Part shown: piece by piece, positions 1-12,071 of the stretch
Position numbering within the stretch: the stretch's first letter is position 1
Layout of the letters: each line of letters begins with the position of its first letter
Source of the DNA: Monodelphis domestica
Lineage: Eukaryota > Chordata > Mammalia > Didelphimorphia > Didelphidae
Assembly (NCBI RefSeq): GCF_027887165.1
Contig: NC_077227.1
Location: 77,754,988 to 77,818,987 of the forward strand
Direction: 5' to 3'
Length of the DNA: 64,000 bases
The notes under the pieces: generated by a model
Databases searched by the model: none
What the model saw: the letters and a program-made list of their open reading frames with translations, nothing else
Told to the model about the DNA's origin: nothing
Program-made: the position numbers and the translations under genes

Positions 1-105
1 GAAGCTATGTAAGGACAAGGTCTTTTTCACTTGTAAGGCACAGAGGCAGAATTTGAACCCAGGGCCCAAGTCCCACCACCAGCTCTTACCACCATATTTT
101 AACTA
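1..105 (-). repeat. MIR-like SINE fragment
   Basis: Antisense MIR features: cagaatttgaacccaggg followed by the reversed head. It is cut by the window edge. Confidence 0.55.
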
Positions 106-880
106 CTTCCCTGCCTCCCCTAAAGGTCTGCTTTCAGGGACCATACTGAAGGCTGCTGGCCGGGGCATGGTCGTTTTGGGATAGCTGCTTATGGCCAGCC
201 TCTCCTGGGTGGCCAGAGTGAAGAACAAGAGGAGGGCTGCAAGAAGGTTCCCATGGTCCCATTAACCTGAAGCTATTGCCCACAGCAGAGGAGGGATGGA
301 GATGGATGATTTCGCTTTCTAGTGGCTTAATATAGTAACTTACTGCCTTGGCTTCCCTTTGGCTAACTCCTCTCTAAGTGGTACATTGCCTTAGGGTGTT
401 GGGTACTTCAGAGGGCTGCACAGGAGTCTCTTCTTGCCAGTCTGTTCTCCCACTCTCCCTACCCTTCTCTTGCTCCTCTTCATTCCTCCCTTAGCTCTAC
501 TCTCAGATGGTACTTAGTAGCCAATCGCATTTCCATCCCAGGAATCAATAGTGTCTATTACTCTGGAATAACTAACGATGTCGGGCACCTGAAAGAATAA
601 TCTATCCATGTGTCTGTACAGTATTTGCCCATGTGCTTCTCTCTGGCTCTGCCCGGGAGCCAATCCAGGCAAGGCTGGATTCTTTTTGTCTGGCTCCATG
701 AGCACCGTGGAGCCTCCTCAAAGCTGTCTTTGAATTTCTGCTCTGGGACCCAAATGAGCTCCTCCACACACTCCCATAAATAAACCCTCTTCGATGAGGT
801 CCGACATAGATCTGCCTTACACTAAATTCCACCCTTCAGCCAGCAAGTGTTGTTGGGGTGAGAGCACCACCTTGAATTCA
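106..880. other. No gene or clear repeat
   Basis: Unique-looking sequence with three overlapping minus-strand frames of 63-76 codons at 514-832. None resembles a known domain, and I see no splice context that would make them exons. Confidence 0.4.
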
Positions 881-882
881 CG

Positions 883-985
883 ATCCGTGGAAAGAGTCCC
901 AGTTCTGGAATGAAAGAATGTGAGTTCAAATTCTCCCTCTGACAATTACCACTTACATGACCTTAAGCAAGTCACATTAAAGGTG
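883..985 (+). repeat. MIR-like SINE fragment
   Basis: It contains the MIR order gagttcaaattc, tgacaattaccacttacatgacc, aagcaagtcac. Confidence 0.55.
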
Positions 986-1114
986 CCCAGGCTTCAAAAA
1001 GGTTAGGGACTCCCTGTTCCAGAATTAGTTCTAGCATCGCTACCTTCTACACTAAGCAGTCCTTGTTTTCCCCAGCTACTAATGCCTTCCCCCTCAAAGA
1101 AAAAAAAAGCTACT

Positions 1115-1268
1115 CAATTTATTTTGTATGTACTTATATAAGCATATGTTGCCTCCCCTAAGAGAATGTGAGGTTCTTTAGAGCAGGAATTACTTCCATT
1201 TTATTTAGGACTTAGCACAGAGCCTGACACAAAGTAGGTACTTAGTAATTGCTTGGTAATTGATAAAC
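1115..1268 (+). repeat. L2 LINE 3' end
   Basis: Shows the L2 3' order: aggttctttagagcagg, then cttagcacagagcctgacac, then aagtaggtacttagtaat. Confidence 0.6.
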
Positions 1269-1274
1269 GGATTG

Positions 1275-1500
1275 TTTATTATAGAAGCATTGTGTTATAG
1301 CAAATAAAGTGATAACCTTGGAGCCAGGAAGATCTGGGCTCCTGTTTCATCTCTGACACTTATGAGCTGTGTAACCCCAGGCAGTTTACTTATCCTCTCT
1401 GTGCCTTTGAAACTCCCTAGAATTGATCTAAGTCGCAGATTTGCTTTGGGAATGGATGAGATCCGCTTGGTGAAATGAGTTCCCATATTGATGAAATGGC
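1275..1500 (+). repeat. THER/MIR-like SINE
   Basis: tRNA-like head (tggagccaggaagatctggg), core (gacacttatgagctgtgt) and a long 3' part ending in ttgatgaaatggc. Confidence 0.55.
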
Positions 1501-1739
1501 AGCTTCTTTGTTTATTTACATATTTTCATAGTTTCTATTTTCAAAGCATAAAGACTTAACACTGTAGCAGAGTGAATGTCCAAACTCAGCACCTCCTCAT
1601 TACTAGGCGCTATTCCTGTTCTGTCTGCAGCCATGCATGTCATTCTTCCATTCTTCCACACTCATTTAAACCCACTCATCTCCTTGTTACATGGAAGGAC
1701 TTTCATTTTGTAAAGGAAAAGTAGAGAGGGAAGGGAAAG

Positions 1740-1771
1740 AGGGAGAGAGACACAGACACAGAGAGACACAG

Positions 1772-1844
<73 letters not shown>

Positions 1845-2127
1845 AAGAGAAGAGAGAGAGAAGAGAAGAGAAGAGAAGAGAAGAGAAGAGAAGAGAAGAG
1901 AAGAGAAGAGAAGAGAAGAGAAGAGAAGAGAAGAGAGAAGAGAAGAGAAGAGAAGAGAAGAGAAGAGAAGAGAAGAGAAGAGAAGAGAAGAGAAGAAGGA
2001 AGGAAGGAAGGAAGGAAGGAAGGAAGGAAGGAAGGAAGGAAGGAAGGAAGGAAGGAAGGAAGGAAGGAAGGAAGGAAGGGAAGGAGGAAGGGAGGGAGGG
2101 AAGGGAAGGAGGAGGGAAGAAGAAGAA
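1740..2127 (+). repeat. Compound purine microsatellite (GA, AGAAG, GGAA)
   Basis: Three successive blocks: (GA)n to about 1840, (AGAAG)n-type to about 1993, (GGAA)n to about 2088, with purine-rich flanks. From 1776 to 2127 there is no pyrimidine on the plus strand. The long frames seen here on both strands are artefacts of the repeat. Confidence 0.97.
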
Positions 2128-2329
2128 TATGTCAATAAAAAATTTAAAGCATTTCCAAAAAAGGATAAAGAAGTGTCTGGTTAAATTTAATTTGCATTTT
2201 TAAATGGCATCATAGAAAGTCACAGTTTTATATACAACACTGTATATTTCTTTGCATATTGAAATATTCATGTCTGTTTATGTTTAAATGTTCATAAATA
2301 AATTTTTTTAAACCCACTCACCATCTTCA

Positions 2330-2965
2330 CTCAACCTGCTCATCACCATTCCTTTCTGAGTCACTCAAATACAACCATCATAGCTATCCAGACTGCTCTA
2401 GATTCTATCCTCGGCCTAGATCTGGATCAGTTATGTTAGTGCTTCTTTGGCTGTTGCCCTTTCCATGATGTTGCCCAACCCTGGATCCATCCCATTGTCT
2501 ACTTCTCTCTCCTTCTGATCCTGGATTGCAAAGCTCTTCTGGAAAAAAAAAAAAGGGCATGCTGTAGTGAATAAACCTGGCCCATGACAAATTTATGCTG
2601 TCCAACTTCAATCTGGCCCTGCTATTGCCTGGCAATCATATTATTTATCTCTCATTGACTCCCTCAAACACTACCCACAGCTGCTATTCCAGACCTTCTC
2701 TGCTCCCATTAAATCTCAGTTCCTCCTCCCTCCCTTGTCTTCATTCTCAGTAGATACTCCAAAGAGACTCATCTACTCTTTTCTGCTTCAACATTTTTCT
2801 GTCTCTACATCTCATTCTTTTTTTCCAGTCTCAAAGGAAGATTCCTTGCTCTGCATTGAGATCTCATCCAATCCAAATTCCTAGTGGATTTTGATTACAT
2901 TTTACAAACTCTCCATTTCCAGGATCTATTCAATAAAGATTAGTCAGTACCTTCTCCCTAGCATG
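2330..2965 (+). repeat. L2 LINE internal fragment
   Basis: C/T-rich plus-strand text in L2 order (tctctcattgactccctc, ctgctattccagacctt, aaggaagattccttg). A short A-run and unassigned sequence interrupt it near 2540. Boundaries are approximate. Confidence 0.5.
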
Positions 2966-3014
2966 GAATTTCTGTTTCAGCCAGCCTGGTCTCATAGGAC
3001 ATAGAGCTGTTGTT

Positions 3015-3262
3015 GGTCCATCCTTTTGGTCATGGCTGACTCTTCATGAGCCCATTTGTGGTTTTCTTGGCAGAGATACTAGAGTGGTTTGCCATTTCCC
3101 TTTTCTGGCTCATTGTACAGATGAGGAACTGAGGCAAACAGTTAAGTGACTTGCCCAGGATCACACAGCTAGTAAATGTTTGAGGACATATTTTAACTTG
3201 GGTAAATGCAGCTTCTTGACTCCAGATGTGGGACATTAACCATTGTGCCACCTCACTGCCCA
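3015..3262 (-). repeat. Long MIR-related marsupial SINE
   Basis: Antisense copy with the tail ttcttggcagagatacta and gtggtttgccatttccc, the core aagtgacttgcccagg and the reversed head ending in gtgccacctcactgcc. Confidence 0.7.
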
Positions 3263-3364
3263 CATAGAGCTGTAAGAAACCTTAGAGATCATTTAATCCA
3301 ACCTTATTCTACAAATAAGCCAAGTGCAGCTCAGAGAGAGGGCTAATGCCAAAACCAAGTCCTC

Positions 3365-3598
3365 TCAGTGGTAGTCATTCCATTATCCTACATCACCTCC
3401 CTTTATTGTTCCCACCACCCATCAAGTTCACATCTACCTTTGTGCCTTTGTTCAGGCTGTTTGCATATTCAAGCCCCTCTCTACCAATCCAAAGTCTGTA
3501 TTTATCCTTCAAGGTATAGCTCAATTCCTCCATCTGCTGTGAAAATCTTCCTTGGCTACTTCATGTAATGCCTTCATTTCCCATTCTGTCTATAGCCA
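3365..3598 (+). repeat. L2 LINE 3' region fragment
   Basis: L2 order: tttgtgcctttgttcaggct, then tatccttcaaggtatagctc, then gaaaatcttccttggc. Confidence 0.6.
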
Positions 3599-3845
3599 AT
3601 GAAATTCAGTTCAACACATACTAAGCATCTATTGTATCAGAGACAGAGACAGAGACAGAGACAGAGAGAGAGAGATGCTTTTTATATATATGTATGTATA
3701 TATACATATAAACCAGGAGATATACAGGGATTAGATAAGACATTGTCCTTGCTCTTTTGGGGCTTAGAGTCTAGTTGGAGAACACAATGCATACACAGAG
3801 AACTTTAATACAAAATAATATGTGGTAAGTGTGCTAGACCTTTCT
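3599..3845 (-). repeat. L2 LINE 3' end split by a CAGAGA microsatellite
   Basis: Antisense L2 end (cacatactaagcatctattg ... cttagagtctagttggag). The simple repeat (CAGAGA)n and (TA)n-type sequence at about 3639-3712 expands the middle. Confidence 0.55.
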
Positions 3846-4956
3846 GAGGTCTAGGTTGGAAGAAAGGAAATGCCAGCGAGGTCATTGTTCTTTGTTTTTT
3901 TGTCCCATACATTCAACGCTAGATTATATTCAATTTACTATTTTATTGTATATGCTCTCATATTTCCCCTGGTTATCCTCCATAATAGTCCTACCCTCAG
4001 ATGCCTCATCACGCAGTGGAGGTAACCCTTGGGCCTCCAGGGTTATGCCAGCAAAGCTTAAACTCTGGCAGATTCTATCAAGCTGGAAAAGCTTTGACTA
4101 TGGTCCCAGGAACAGACTGCCTGCTGTTCCAGGACCAGTCTAGCTAAGTATAGAGATTCATCACTAGAAAGTTGGCCACTGAGCAATCCATAAAGCATAC
4201 AAAATGACCCTCCATTCTGTGGTTCCCTCCTATTTCTGTCTTGATGATGTAATGGGAAAGGGAGCAGAGAGTGCCTTAAAAGATGGGTTGTGATCTATGA
4301 AAGTAGAAGGCATGCCCACATCCATGAGTTTATGAACCCATCAAAATACTGAAGTTCTCTAAGTATATATCGTGCCATTTTCATCATCCACAATGAACAT
4401 TTATTGAGTAATGCTTTGACTTGCCACATGGCATATTGTCCCACAGCACATTCACTGGGTTTATCAGCATTCAAATGGCCATTGGTAAGAAGGACAGAGC
4501 AGCTGCAAGTCCTAGGATCCATCAGATTTGAGTGATGACCTCCCTTTGTTCAGATACTTTCCCTGGCCCCATGCCTTCTTGAGTTCACCAATCAGCCATG
4601 TCTCATATGTAACATGGACTGCCAGCAGGTAAAAATGGGCACATCAAGGTCCTTGCTTTGGAGTCAAAATGGTTTCTCCCCTAAACAACCTTCAGGGTCA
4701 TATAAGGCCATAGATAGAACATAGGATTCCTATTGGCTGGCCACATTACACAACATTTGCCATCATTAATCATTCTAGAATTTGCAGCCATATTACACTA
4801 CATTTGGTAGGCACAGATCATTTAAAAATGAACAGAGCCATGAGATCCACAAGATGGATTGGGCTGCCCTGTCAGTCCTAACACAAGTCCTGGGATTTTA
4901 CAATAGACAAAGAAATGAAAGATGTGGTCCCTGCTTGGGGGGGGGGGGAAGCTCAT
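3846..4956. other. No gene or recognised repeat
   Basis: Mostly unique-looking. A minus-strand frame at 4295-4522 (75 codons) matches nothing I recognise. A G-run lies at 4937-4948. Confidence 0.35.
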
Positions 4957-5140
4957 ATGGGGGCACCTCAGTGGATGGAAAACCATGACTGGAGATGGAG
5001 GTTCTAGATTCAAATCTAGTCTCAGACACTTCCTAGTTGTATAACCCTGGGCAATCACTTAAACTCCATTGCCTAGCCATTACCACTCTTCTGTCCTAGA
5101 ACCCATACATAGTTTGATTCTAAGATGGAAGGTAAGAGTT
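4957..5140 (+). repeat. Marsupial tRNA-derived SINE
   Basis: Head gggcacctcagtggatgg, core cagacacttcctagttg, and tail attgattctaag-type ending in ggtaagagtttt. Confidence 0.8.
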
Positions 5141-5316
5141 TTGGGTGGTGGAAAAAGGAAAGAAAAGAGAAAAGCTTAGAATCTAGTTAGGAAGACAGGA
5201 TATGTCCAAAAATGATAAATAGTATAGAAGGGGAATATCATGGTAGACTGGATAATAGAAAACAATAGCAAAAGAGATAGAATTTGCACTAATCTATTAA
5301 GAATGGGCAGGAGCAG

Positions 5317-5490
5317 GGTGGGAAGCAAGATATCTCAGGGCCTAGAGATGAGAGGTTCTGGGTTCAAATCTGGATTCAGATACTTCCTAGCTATGTGACC
5401 CTGGACAAGTCACTTAACTCCCATTGCCTAGACCTTATTGTTCTTCTGCCTTGGAACCAATACACAGTATTGATTCTAAGATAAGGGTGG
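5317..5490 (+). repeat. Marsupial tRNA-derived SINE
   Basis: Core cttcctagctatgtgaccc and tail cttctgccttggaaccaat are well preserved. Confidence 0.85.
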
Positions 5491-6900
5491 TTGTTTTTTG
5501 GGGGGGGGGTTGTTTATTTTTTTTACGAATGAACAAGATTTCTTTGACTTGTGGCCCATAATATTCATCTTTACATGGACCATATTCAGTTTTGGGGACA
5601 TCTCATTAAGCATCTTTCTTTAGCTCACACCAACCTGAGGTTCCCCTTGTGAGCATCACAATTTGACTTGTGTCAAGGTCTCCACAACAACAGGAAAAGA
5701 TCCCTCAGCCTCCATGCAATCAAATCATTCAGGCTACAAACATAAGGCATATTTTTTACCTAATCCAACCCCAAACTCAAAGAGCCCGTAGAGAGTTAAG
5801 ACAACTTCTTTTTTCTGGTGAGACTCACCTCAGGGCCCTAAAAAAAAGATTTCTGTCCGTATCCTTGAGGTGAGGCTCTCCCCAACCCAACTCCCAACTA
5901 GAGAAAGTTTATTCCAAGCCGTTACAAAGTTGTCCCATGATGGCGCCCCAGAAGGAGCCTGAGACTAGCTAGCTATTCCCTTTTGACTATAATCTAAACT
6001 GAAACTGTCAGTGGGCTGGAGAGAATAGCCAGGCCTATTCTCAGTCTGGTAGAAGTGAGTGTGGAAGGAATTGTCAATGTCTTCTAAAGAGAAACTTCTA
6101 GAACTAAAATCTAGGAGGGACCTTAAGTGTCAAAATCCCTTGATATATTTAATTTTGTTTAAAAATTTTTAATGATGCCTCCTGTTTTAATACCCCATGA
6201 ATTACATCGATTTATTTATCTTGTTAAATATTTCCCAATTACATTTTAATCTCCTGGGGAATACATTGGGGAGTATTGTCACAAATTTAACACCTCTGCT
6301 CTAGGCAACTCTCTAAGATTATAAATCGTAGAGACACTATGGGCCTGTTGGATTTTGTTCACTTAGGAGTTTGCTATGTGACTAAAATGGCAAATACAGT
6401 CCCTTTCTCCTTATAAAATCTGAGATTCTTCCCATGCTTTTGTTGACTTCCTCTCCTTAAGTTTAGCTTATGAATCCTTCCCTCAGTGTCCTCACAATTG
6501 TGCTTCTTCCTACAATGACACAGAGGTGACTTGGGATGCCTGAAGGCTAAATGAATGCCAAAGGACCAACAGTCCTAGTCAGTTCTCTTCCCTTGGAAAC
6601 ACTTCAGGTATAACCCTGGCAACAGACTGAATGCACAAAAAAAGCTGCTCTGCAGGAAGAAGCTTGTCCATTTTGGCCAATGGTCCTTGACCATGGCAAT
6701 CCATGAAATAAAGAAAATGCAAAACAGCCCCCTTCCTGTCCTTCTGCTTCCACAGTGCTAGGGGCAGAGTGGGAAGAAGCAGAAAAGGTGGCAAGAGTTT
6801 TCACTTGGTTTTACATGTTCTAGAACTTTAAATGTAACTGTTGGTACTCTAGGTGTTAGATCCTTGCCCAGTGATCCAGTGGAAGTGCTATTGGAGGGAC
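5491..6900. other. No gene recognised
   Basis: Unique-looking apart from a T/G low-complexity patch at 5489-5523 and an AT-rich piece at 6150-6300 that may be antisense L1 3' sequence. Confidence 0.35.
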
Positions 6901-7010
6901 AAGAAGAAAGGAAGGAAGGAAGGAAGGAAGGAAGGAAGGAAGGAAGGAAGGAAGGAAGGAAGGAAGGAAGGAAGGAAGGAAAGAGGGAGGGAGGGAGGGA
7001 GGGAAGAAAA
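6901..7010 (+). repeat. (GGAA)n microsatellite, pure purine
   Basis: About 110 nt without a pyrimidine on the plus strand, followed directly by an antisense L2 end. Confidence 0.97.
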
Positions 7011-7130
7011 TAATTTATCATAAACTTACTATATGCAAAGCCCTATACTAAGCCCTGGAGATAAAAATGGAGATAATGCTTGCTCTCAAGGAGCTCATAA
7101 TCTAACAGGGAAAACAATGCATATGAAAGG
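7011..7130 (-). repeat. L2 LINE 3' end
   Basis: Antisense L2 terminus: cttactatatgcaaagccc, then caaggagctcataatcta. Confidence 0.65.
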
Positions 7131-8050
7131 TTTCTGCTATAAGTCTTATGGGAAAATTCCATGGTCCTTAGGGTAAAGCAGCAAAATAGATGTAAATGGT
7201 TCTTGTTTAATGTCATATCCACAGATAAAGTTGTTTCTGATGCTGGATGATTTGACAGTGCCAAGGACTTTGGTGGCAAGAGCTTTGTTTTCCGAGTTTT
7301 CTGTAGCTGTGATGGTTGTTGCCAAGCCACGTGTCCACAAAGGTTGCTTTCTCAAATATGGCTATAGGACCACACTAGAAGCTTACCACTCCCAAGCCTC
7401 TTAGGTTGAGTCCTAGGCTGTCTCTATCAGGGTCTAAAGAGGAGTGGTAATCAAAGTAGTAATGGCGGCTTAACATGCCACCTTGTGTCTCTCCTTCAAG
7501 GTATCCTACTGTTTCAGCTAGGCTGACTTGCCCACCCCATAACTGGTGGTTGGCTGTCACTTGGTGAGGATGACTGGCCCCCTTTCTAAGGGGGTTGATC
7601 TCTTAGATAATGGTTGCAGGGGCTGGACTAGAATCAGAACTGATGGCCTGGGTAGTATAACTGCTCCCAGAGGTCTTGGGCATCGTTACTCACAGATTCT
7701 CCTTGGAGAGATAAAGGAAGAACTGACCGTTGCTATTATGGTAGACTCTAAGACCAGAAGCTACATCATTTCATGGGACATTTGGTCATTTATATAGCAG
7801 CACTCATGGTAAATATTTACAAAAAGACTACCACAAAAACCACAAAAACTTATTTACCCACATGTTGTTAACCAAGAGGCAGAGGGGTTCTGTGAAGAAC
7901 AGCAAACACCAGTGCCTTGATGACACTGAATCAAACAGAAACAAGGAAGATGGGAGGAGAGGTCAGCTTTTAGGAAATGATTCATTCAATTTCAGATCCC
8001 TCAAATTTGAGATACCAGTAGAATATACAGGACATTCAGACAGGCATTGG
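7131..8050. other. Unassigned unique-looking stretch
   Basis: About 0.9 kb with several short frames on both strands (for example 7546-7797). None shows a known domain. I cannot say whether it is decayed retroelement or single-copy DNA. Confidence 0.3.
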
Positions 8051-8064
8051 AAGTTAAAGGACTG

Positions 8065-8245
8065 CAAGGCAGCTAGGTGGCTCATTAGATAAGAGAGCAA
8101 GACCTAGATATGGGAGGTCACTTCCCAGATACTTCCTAGAAGTGTGACTGTAGGTAAGTCATTTAACACCTCCTGCCTAGACCTTACCACTCTTCTGCCT
8201 TGGAACCAATACTTAGCATTAGTAAAGGTTTTTGGTTTTGTTTTT
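8065..8245 (+). repeat. Marsupial tRNA-derived SINE with 13-bp target duplication
   Basis: The direct repeat agttaaaggactg at 8052-8064 and 8246-8258 flanks a full SINE with an A/T-rich tail, so the ends are exact. Confidence 0.92.
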
Positions 8246-8336
8246 AGTTAAAGGACTGGAGTTTGAGGCAGATATATGGGCTAAGTGGCATAAATTTGGA
8301 CTGAATATGCAGTAAGAACTAGGCAATAGGGTTTAA

Positions 8337-8443
8337 ATGACTTGCCCAGGGTCATCCATCTAGCTAGGAAATATCTGAGGTCAAATTTGAACCTAGGACT
8401 TCCCATCTCTGGCTCTCAATCCACTGAGCCACCCAGTTGCTCC
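8337..8443 (-). repeat. 5' part of marsupial tRNA-derived SINE
   Basis: Antisense core tgacttgcccagggtcat through the reversed head ccactgagccacccagttgc. The tail is missing. Confidence 0.8.
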
Positions 8444-8449
8444 TTAATC

Positions 8450-9390
8450 AATGTTTTTTGAGTAACTGCTACATGTAAGCCAATTCAACTGAGTTCAATT
8501 TATATTTATTCTAAGTGCAAACCTCCACAAAGTGTAGCAAGATGATAAAGGGTGTGGAAGCTAGTCCATATGGGGAAAGAGGAAGCAGCTATAGATTCTC
8601 CGGAAAAAGAAAAAGCAAGGAAGGGATGATTGCTCTGGGCTGGCTGTTAAAAGGCAAAAAAGAATGTGGACAATGAAATTAAAATGACAATGACAGAGAT
8701 CTAAGAACTGTTCACAGTCTGAGTAGGCTGCCTTAGGAGTCCAGGAGCTTTCTGGCACTCCCTGGGACTGGCCACAAAGAGATAGCCATCATTAGGAGGA
8801 TGTCATTGGATCTTCCAGGCTAAAATTCTCTGCTTCTCTGGCAGCTTCCTATTCCTCAAGGATAAATATTGGTTGGACCTAAAATTAATGCCACGCACTG
8901 ATCAGTGTAGACAGAGGGTTATTCTTGTGCATCCTTCATTTTCAGAGAGAGCCAATGACATCACAGGGTGATGTCTCCACTCACCAGTGAATTGGATGTA
9001 AGTGAGGCTGAGCTGCATAAAGTCATCAGCCTCCCTCTCTCTTCCAGAATCATCCAGATCCAGTGCCAAGACAAAAGTCAGGATGAAGGGTGGTGGTCCA
9101 GGATGCAGTGGATAGCCTTGGCTTCTTTGATGTCTAACCAAGCTCTAAATGCTCCACAGAGTCTGCTTCAACTGCCCTCGCGGCTGCTGGAACAAATTAT
9201 TCTCACCCATCCATTCTGTGGGGAGAAGTCTTCACACCATGTACATAGAATTATTTATTCTTTTTATTTATTTATTGCAAAGTATTTTCTCATGGTTATA
9301 TGTTCTCTCCCTCCCCACTCCTGGAGCTGACAGGCATTAGAATTCTGTATTCTGAGGCAACTCTAACTCTGATGGTTCACAATCTGTGTA
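8450..9390. other. No gene or clear repeat
   Basis: Unique-looking. The frames at 8902-9141 and 8968-9330 are overlapping opposite-strand readings with no recognised domain. Confidence 0.35.
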
Positions 9391-9395
9391 CTAAA

Positions 9396-9575
9396 GTCAT
9401 GGATCCCTTGGCCAGACTGGCAAAGCTTTTGGACCCCTTCTCAAAAGAATGTTTTAAAATTTAGATAACAAAATACATGCGATCACAAAGGAAACTAATT
9501 ACAGTGCAATAGAATTGTGAAAATATTTTTAAAACAAGTTCATGGACCCCAGGTTAAGAACCTCTGCTTGCTCTA
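9396..9575 (-). mobile_element. Short hAT-like non-autonomous element
   Basis: Contains ttggaccccttctcaaaag and ends tcatggaccccaggttaaga, one of three copies in the window. Terminal inverted repeats are suggested but no target duplication was resolved. Confidence 0.45.
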
Positions 9576-9639
9576 AGGAAATCACAGGATCCAAGAACCA
9601 TAGCTGGCAAGGCTCTTAGGTCTCAGAAAGATGAAGGAA

Positions 9640-9800
9640 GGATCATTGCTTTGGAGCTGAAAGGGATCTTGGAGGCCATCTAGCTCAACCATCTCATTTT
9701 ACAGATGACCAAACAGAGGCTCAGAGAGGTTAAATAATGTTCCCAATGTCCCATAGCTAGATCCAAACCAAGGTCCTCTGACTCCAAATCCTGGGTGCTA
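9640..9800 (-). repeat. MIR-like SINE
   Basis: Antisense: ctcattttacagatgacc, agaggctcagagagg, aggtcctctgactccaa. Confidence 0.6.
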
Positions 9801-10263
9801 GAGTGGGAATAAGGGTACCCTGAGCTTTAACTTGATTGCCTTTGGGGAAATCGCCTGCCTTCTCTGCATATGTATTTCCTACCCCCAGAAAGTGATAAGG
9901 ATGATGGGGATAGTCCTTTCCTTAGCAGCTATGTACTCTGTAAACTTAGGGGTGCATCTCTAGCTGCAGTGCCTTATTTCACCACTCAGTGGCACCCCAT
10001 ACTCTGGAAATCCCCTGGCTTGCATTCTCCCTCTGGACAAACTAGGATTTTGGAACTCAATGGAGCTGAATCCCAGGAGTCCCTCAGTTGCTTAGATTGT
10101 CCTCCCTGAAAGATGGGTGTGCATGGGACCCCTGTCCTAGGATCTGGCTCAGTGGCCCTAAGGACTTGGCCAAAGTGGAGGGACCTCAGGAGACATTGTT
10201 CTGAAGAAGTGGGTCCCTTCTTTCTATATCCTGGACCTGCTTTGTGGATCTTCTCCGGCAGTA

Positions 10264-10590
10264 TCCCTGTACCTGGAGTCAGAAGGGACTTGGAACCAAT
10301 ACATCCTAGCTATGTGACCATGGGCAAGGTCCTAAATCTCCTCTGAACCCCCGATTCTGCTATCTCTGTAATAGTGATGTTGGGCAAGGTACTTATCCTG
10401 TCTGGGTCTCAGTTTCCTAAACGGTAAAAGGAGGGGATTGGATTTAATGATCCCTTCCTGTGCTAGAGCCACATCCTATGATCTTGCAAGATAATGACAC
10501 CTGGTGTACTTACCTCCCAGGGTTGTTGTCAGGATAAAATAGATAATGTACATAAAACACTGTGAACCTTAAAGCAATTATCATTATCTC
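10264..10590 (+). repeat. MIR-like SINE, long, with internal duplication
   Basis: MIR order from tggagtcagaaggg to cacctcccagggttgttg-type sequence and aacactgtgaac. The phrase gggcaaggt occurs twice (10322 and 10383), suggesting two overlapping copies. Confidence 0.6.
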
Positions 10591-10834
10591 CCAACTGATG
10601 ATGGAAAAGGCAACTGGCAGGAGACCCCAGCCTAGACTCAGGCTCTTATCTAAGTCTCTAAGTCAGGTGTGATAGGAGGATTGTTCTGTACCAATTAGAC
10701 AAGCATAACAGCCTCATTCATAAATTGAACCAAAAAAAAAAAGTTAAGATCATGTATTCAGAACCATTCGGGATTTTAAATTTCATCCTATCCAGCTCTC
10801 ATTTTAATAGATGAGGAACCTGAGGCACGGAAAG

Positions 10835-10995
10835 GATCATTTAGGGTCATAGATTTAGAGTTGGAAGGGATCTTAGAGGCCTTTTAGTCCAACTCCTTCA
10901 TTTTTAGATGAAGAAACTGAGGCCCAAAGAGGTTCAGTAACTTTCCCAAGACCACACAGGGAGTAAGTGATGATACAGCCAGGATTCAAACTGTA
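10835..10995 (-). repeat. MIR3-like SINE
   Basis: Antisense: agttggaagggatcttagag, agatgaagaaactgagg, accacacagggagtaa. Confidence 0.55.
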
Positions 10996-11787
10996 CTATC
11001 TCTCCTATGTGCAATTGCTGCAGGTAATACCAAAAAAAAAAAAGGTGGAACAGACTCATATAATTAACAATTCAATAATTCATTTCAACTCAACAAATAC
11101 TAAATGAACAATTCTTTATGTATAGCATGATAGGTAGGAGGAGACTGATTTCTCCATTGGCATGAACAGATATATGACCATACATCTTTTCCATGAATCT
11201 GATGCATAAAGTTCAACATTCATCAGCCTAAGGTGGGTCCTACTAGTCTTTCTCTTTTCTCCTCCAACAGGCTCCATCTAAAATGGACACCCTCATGTTC
11301 ATTATTTCCCCTCCTCTAGAAGAAAGAGCTCCAGAGATAGCGACAAGGGCTAGCCAGGTATCAGGATGTTGGCTTCATTCAAAGATTTTTTTTCTATTAA
11401 TTTGGCTGGTTTATGGAACAAGATTACCAGAACCTACCGTTGTGGAGCCTTGGGGTTGGGGATAAATTGCTCTCCTTATCCCCTCTCCAGTTTGAGACTC
11501 CTCATCCTGTACCCTGGAAAGCTGTCAGTCCAAGGACTAGTAGGCACCATATGGGGTTGTGAGGGATCTATTGTGGCTGAAAGACGCCAAAAGCTTTGTC
11601 TAGCGCCTTCCCCAAGAGTCTTTTCCTTGACATAAATAATTGTATCTCTGTCTATGAATGTTGACAGTCAAAGAAAACCATGAATAACTCATTTGAAGAA
11701 AGGATGAGAGACAGAGAGTAACAAGAATGAAAGCACTCTCTGACCCAGGAGGGCTACATGTGGAAACTGGATGACCACTTCTAAAAG
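10996..11787. other. No gene recognised
   Basis: Unique-looking, with an A-run (11032-11043) and a short antisense L2-like piece near 11080-11130. Confidence 0.35.
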
Positions 11788-12035
11788 ATACTCCATCAAT
11801 CAATGCTGCATTTGTTTCTTAAGTGTCTCCTATGTTCCACGCACTGTGTTAAGCTCTGAGGATTCAAATAGAAGAATGAAACAATGAGTCTACATTCTAA
11901 TGGAAGAGGCAGGCACAAATAAAAACCCATATAGCATAAAAATAAACACACATGTGTACAAAGAGGTAAAATACAATGAAGTCTGAGAAGAAGGGAACTA
12001 ATCATTGGAAGATCATGAAAGGTTTCATTCATAAG
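11788..12035 (-). repeat. L2 LINE 3' end
   Basis: Antisense L2 terminus (taagtgtctcctatgttcc, gtctacattctaatggaag). The part 11885-12035 is repeated at 12400-12550. Confidence 0.6.
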
Positions 12036-12071
12036 AGGAGACCTTAGCTTTATTTTATTTATTTATTTTTT

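Noticed and set aside
1662..2203. 157- and 170-codon frames on both strands
   Set aside because: They are readings of the GA/AGAAG/GGAA microsatellite; low-complexity repeats keep several frames open.
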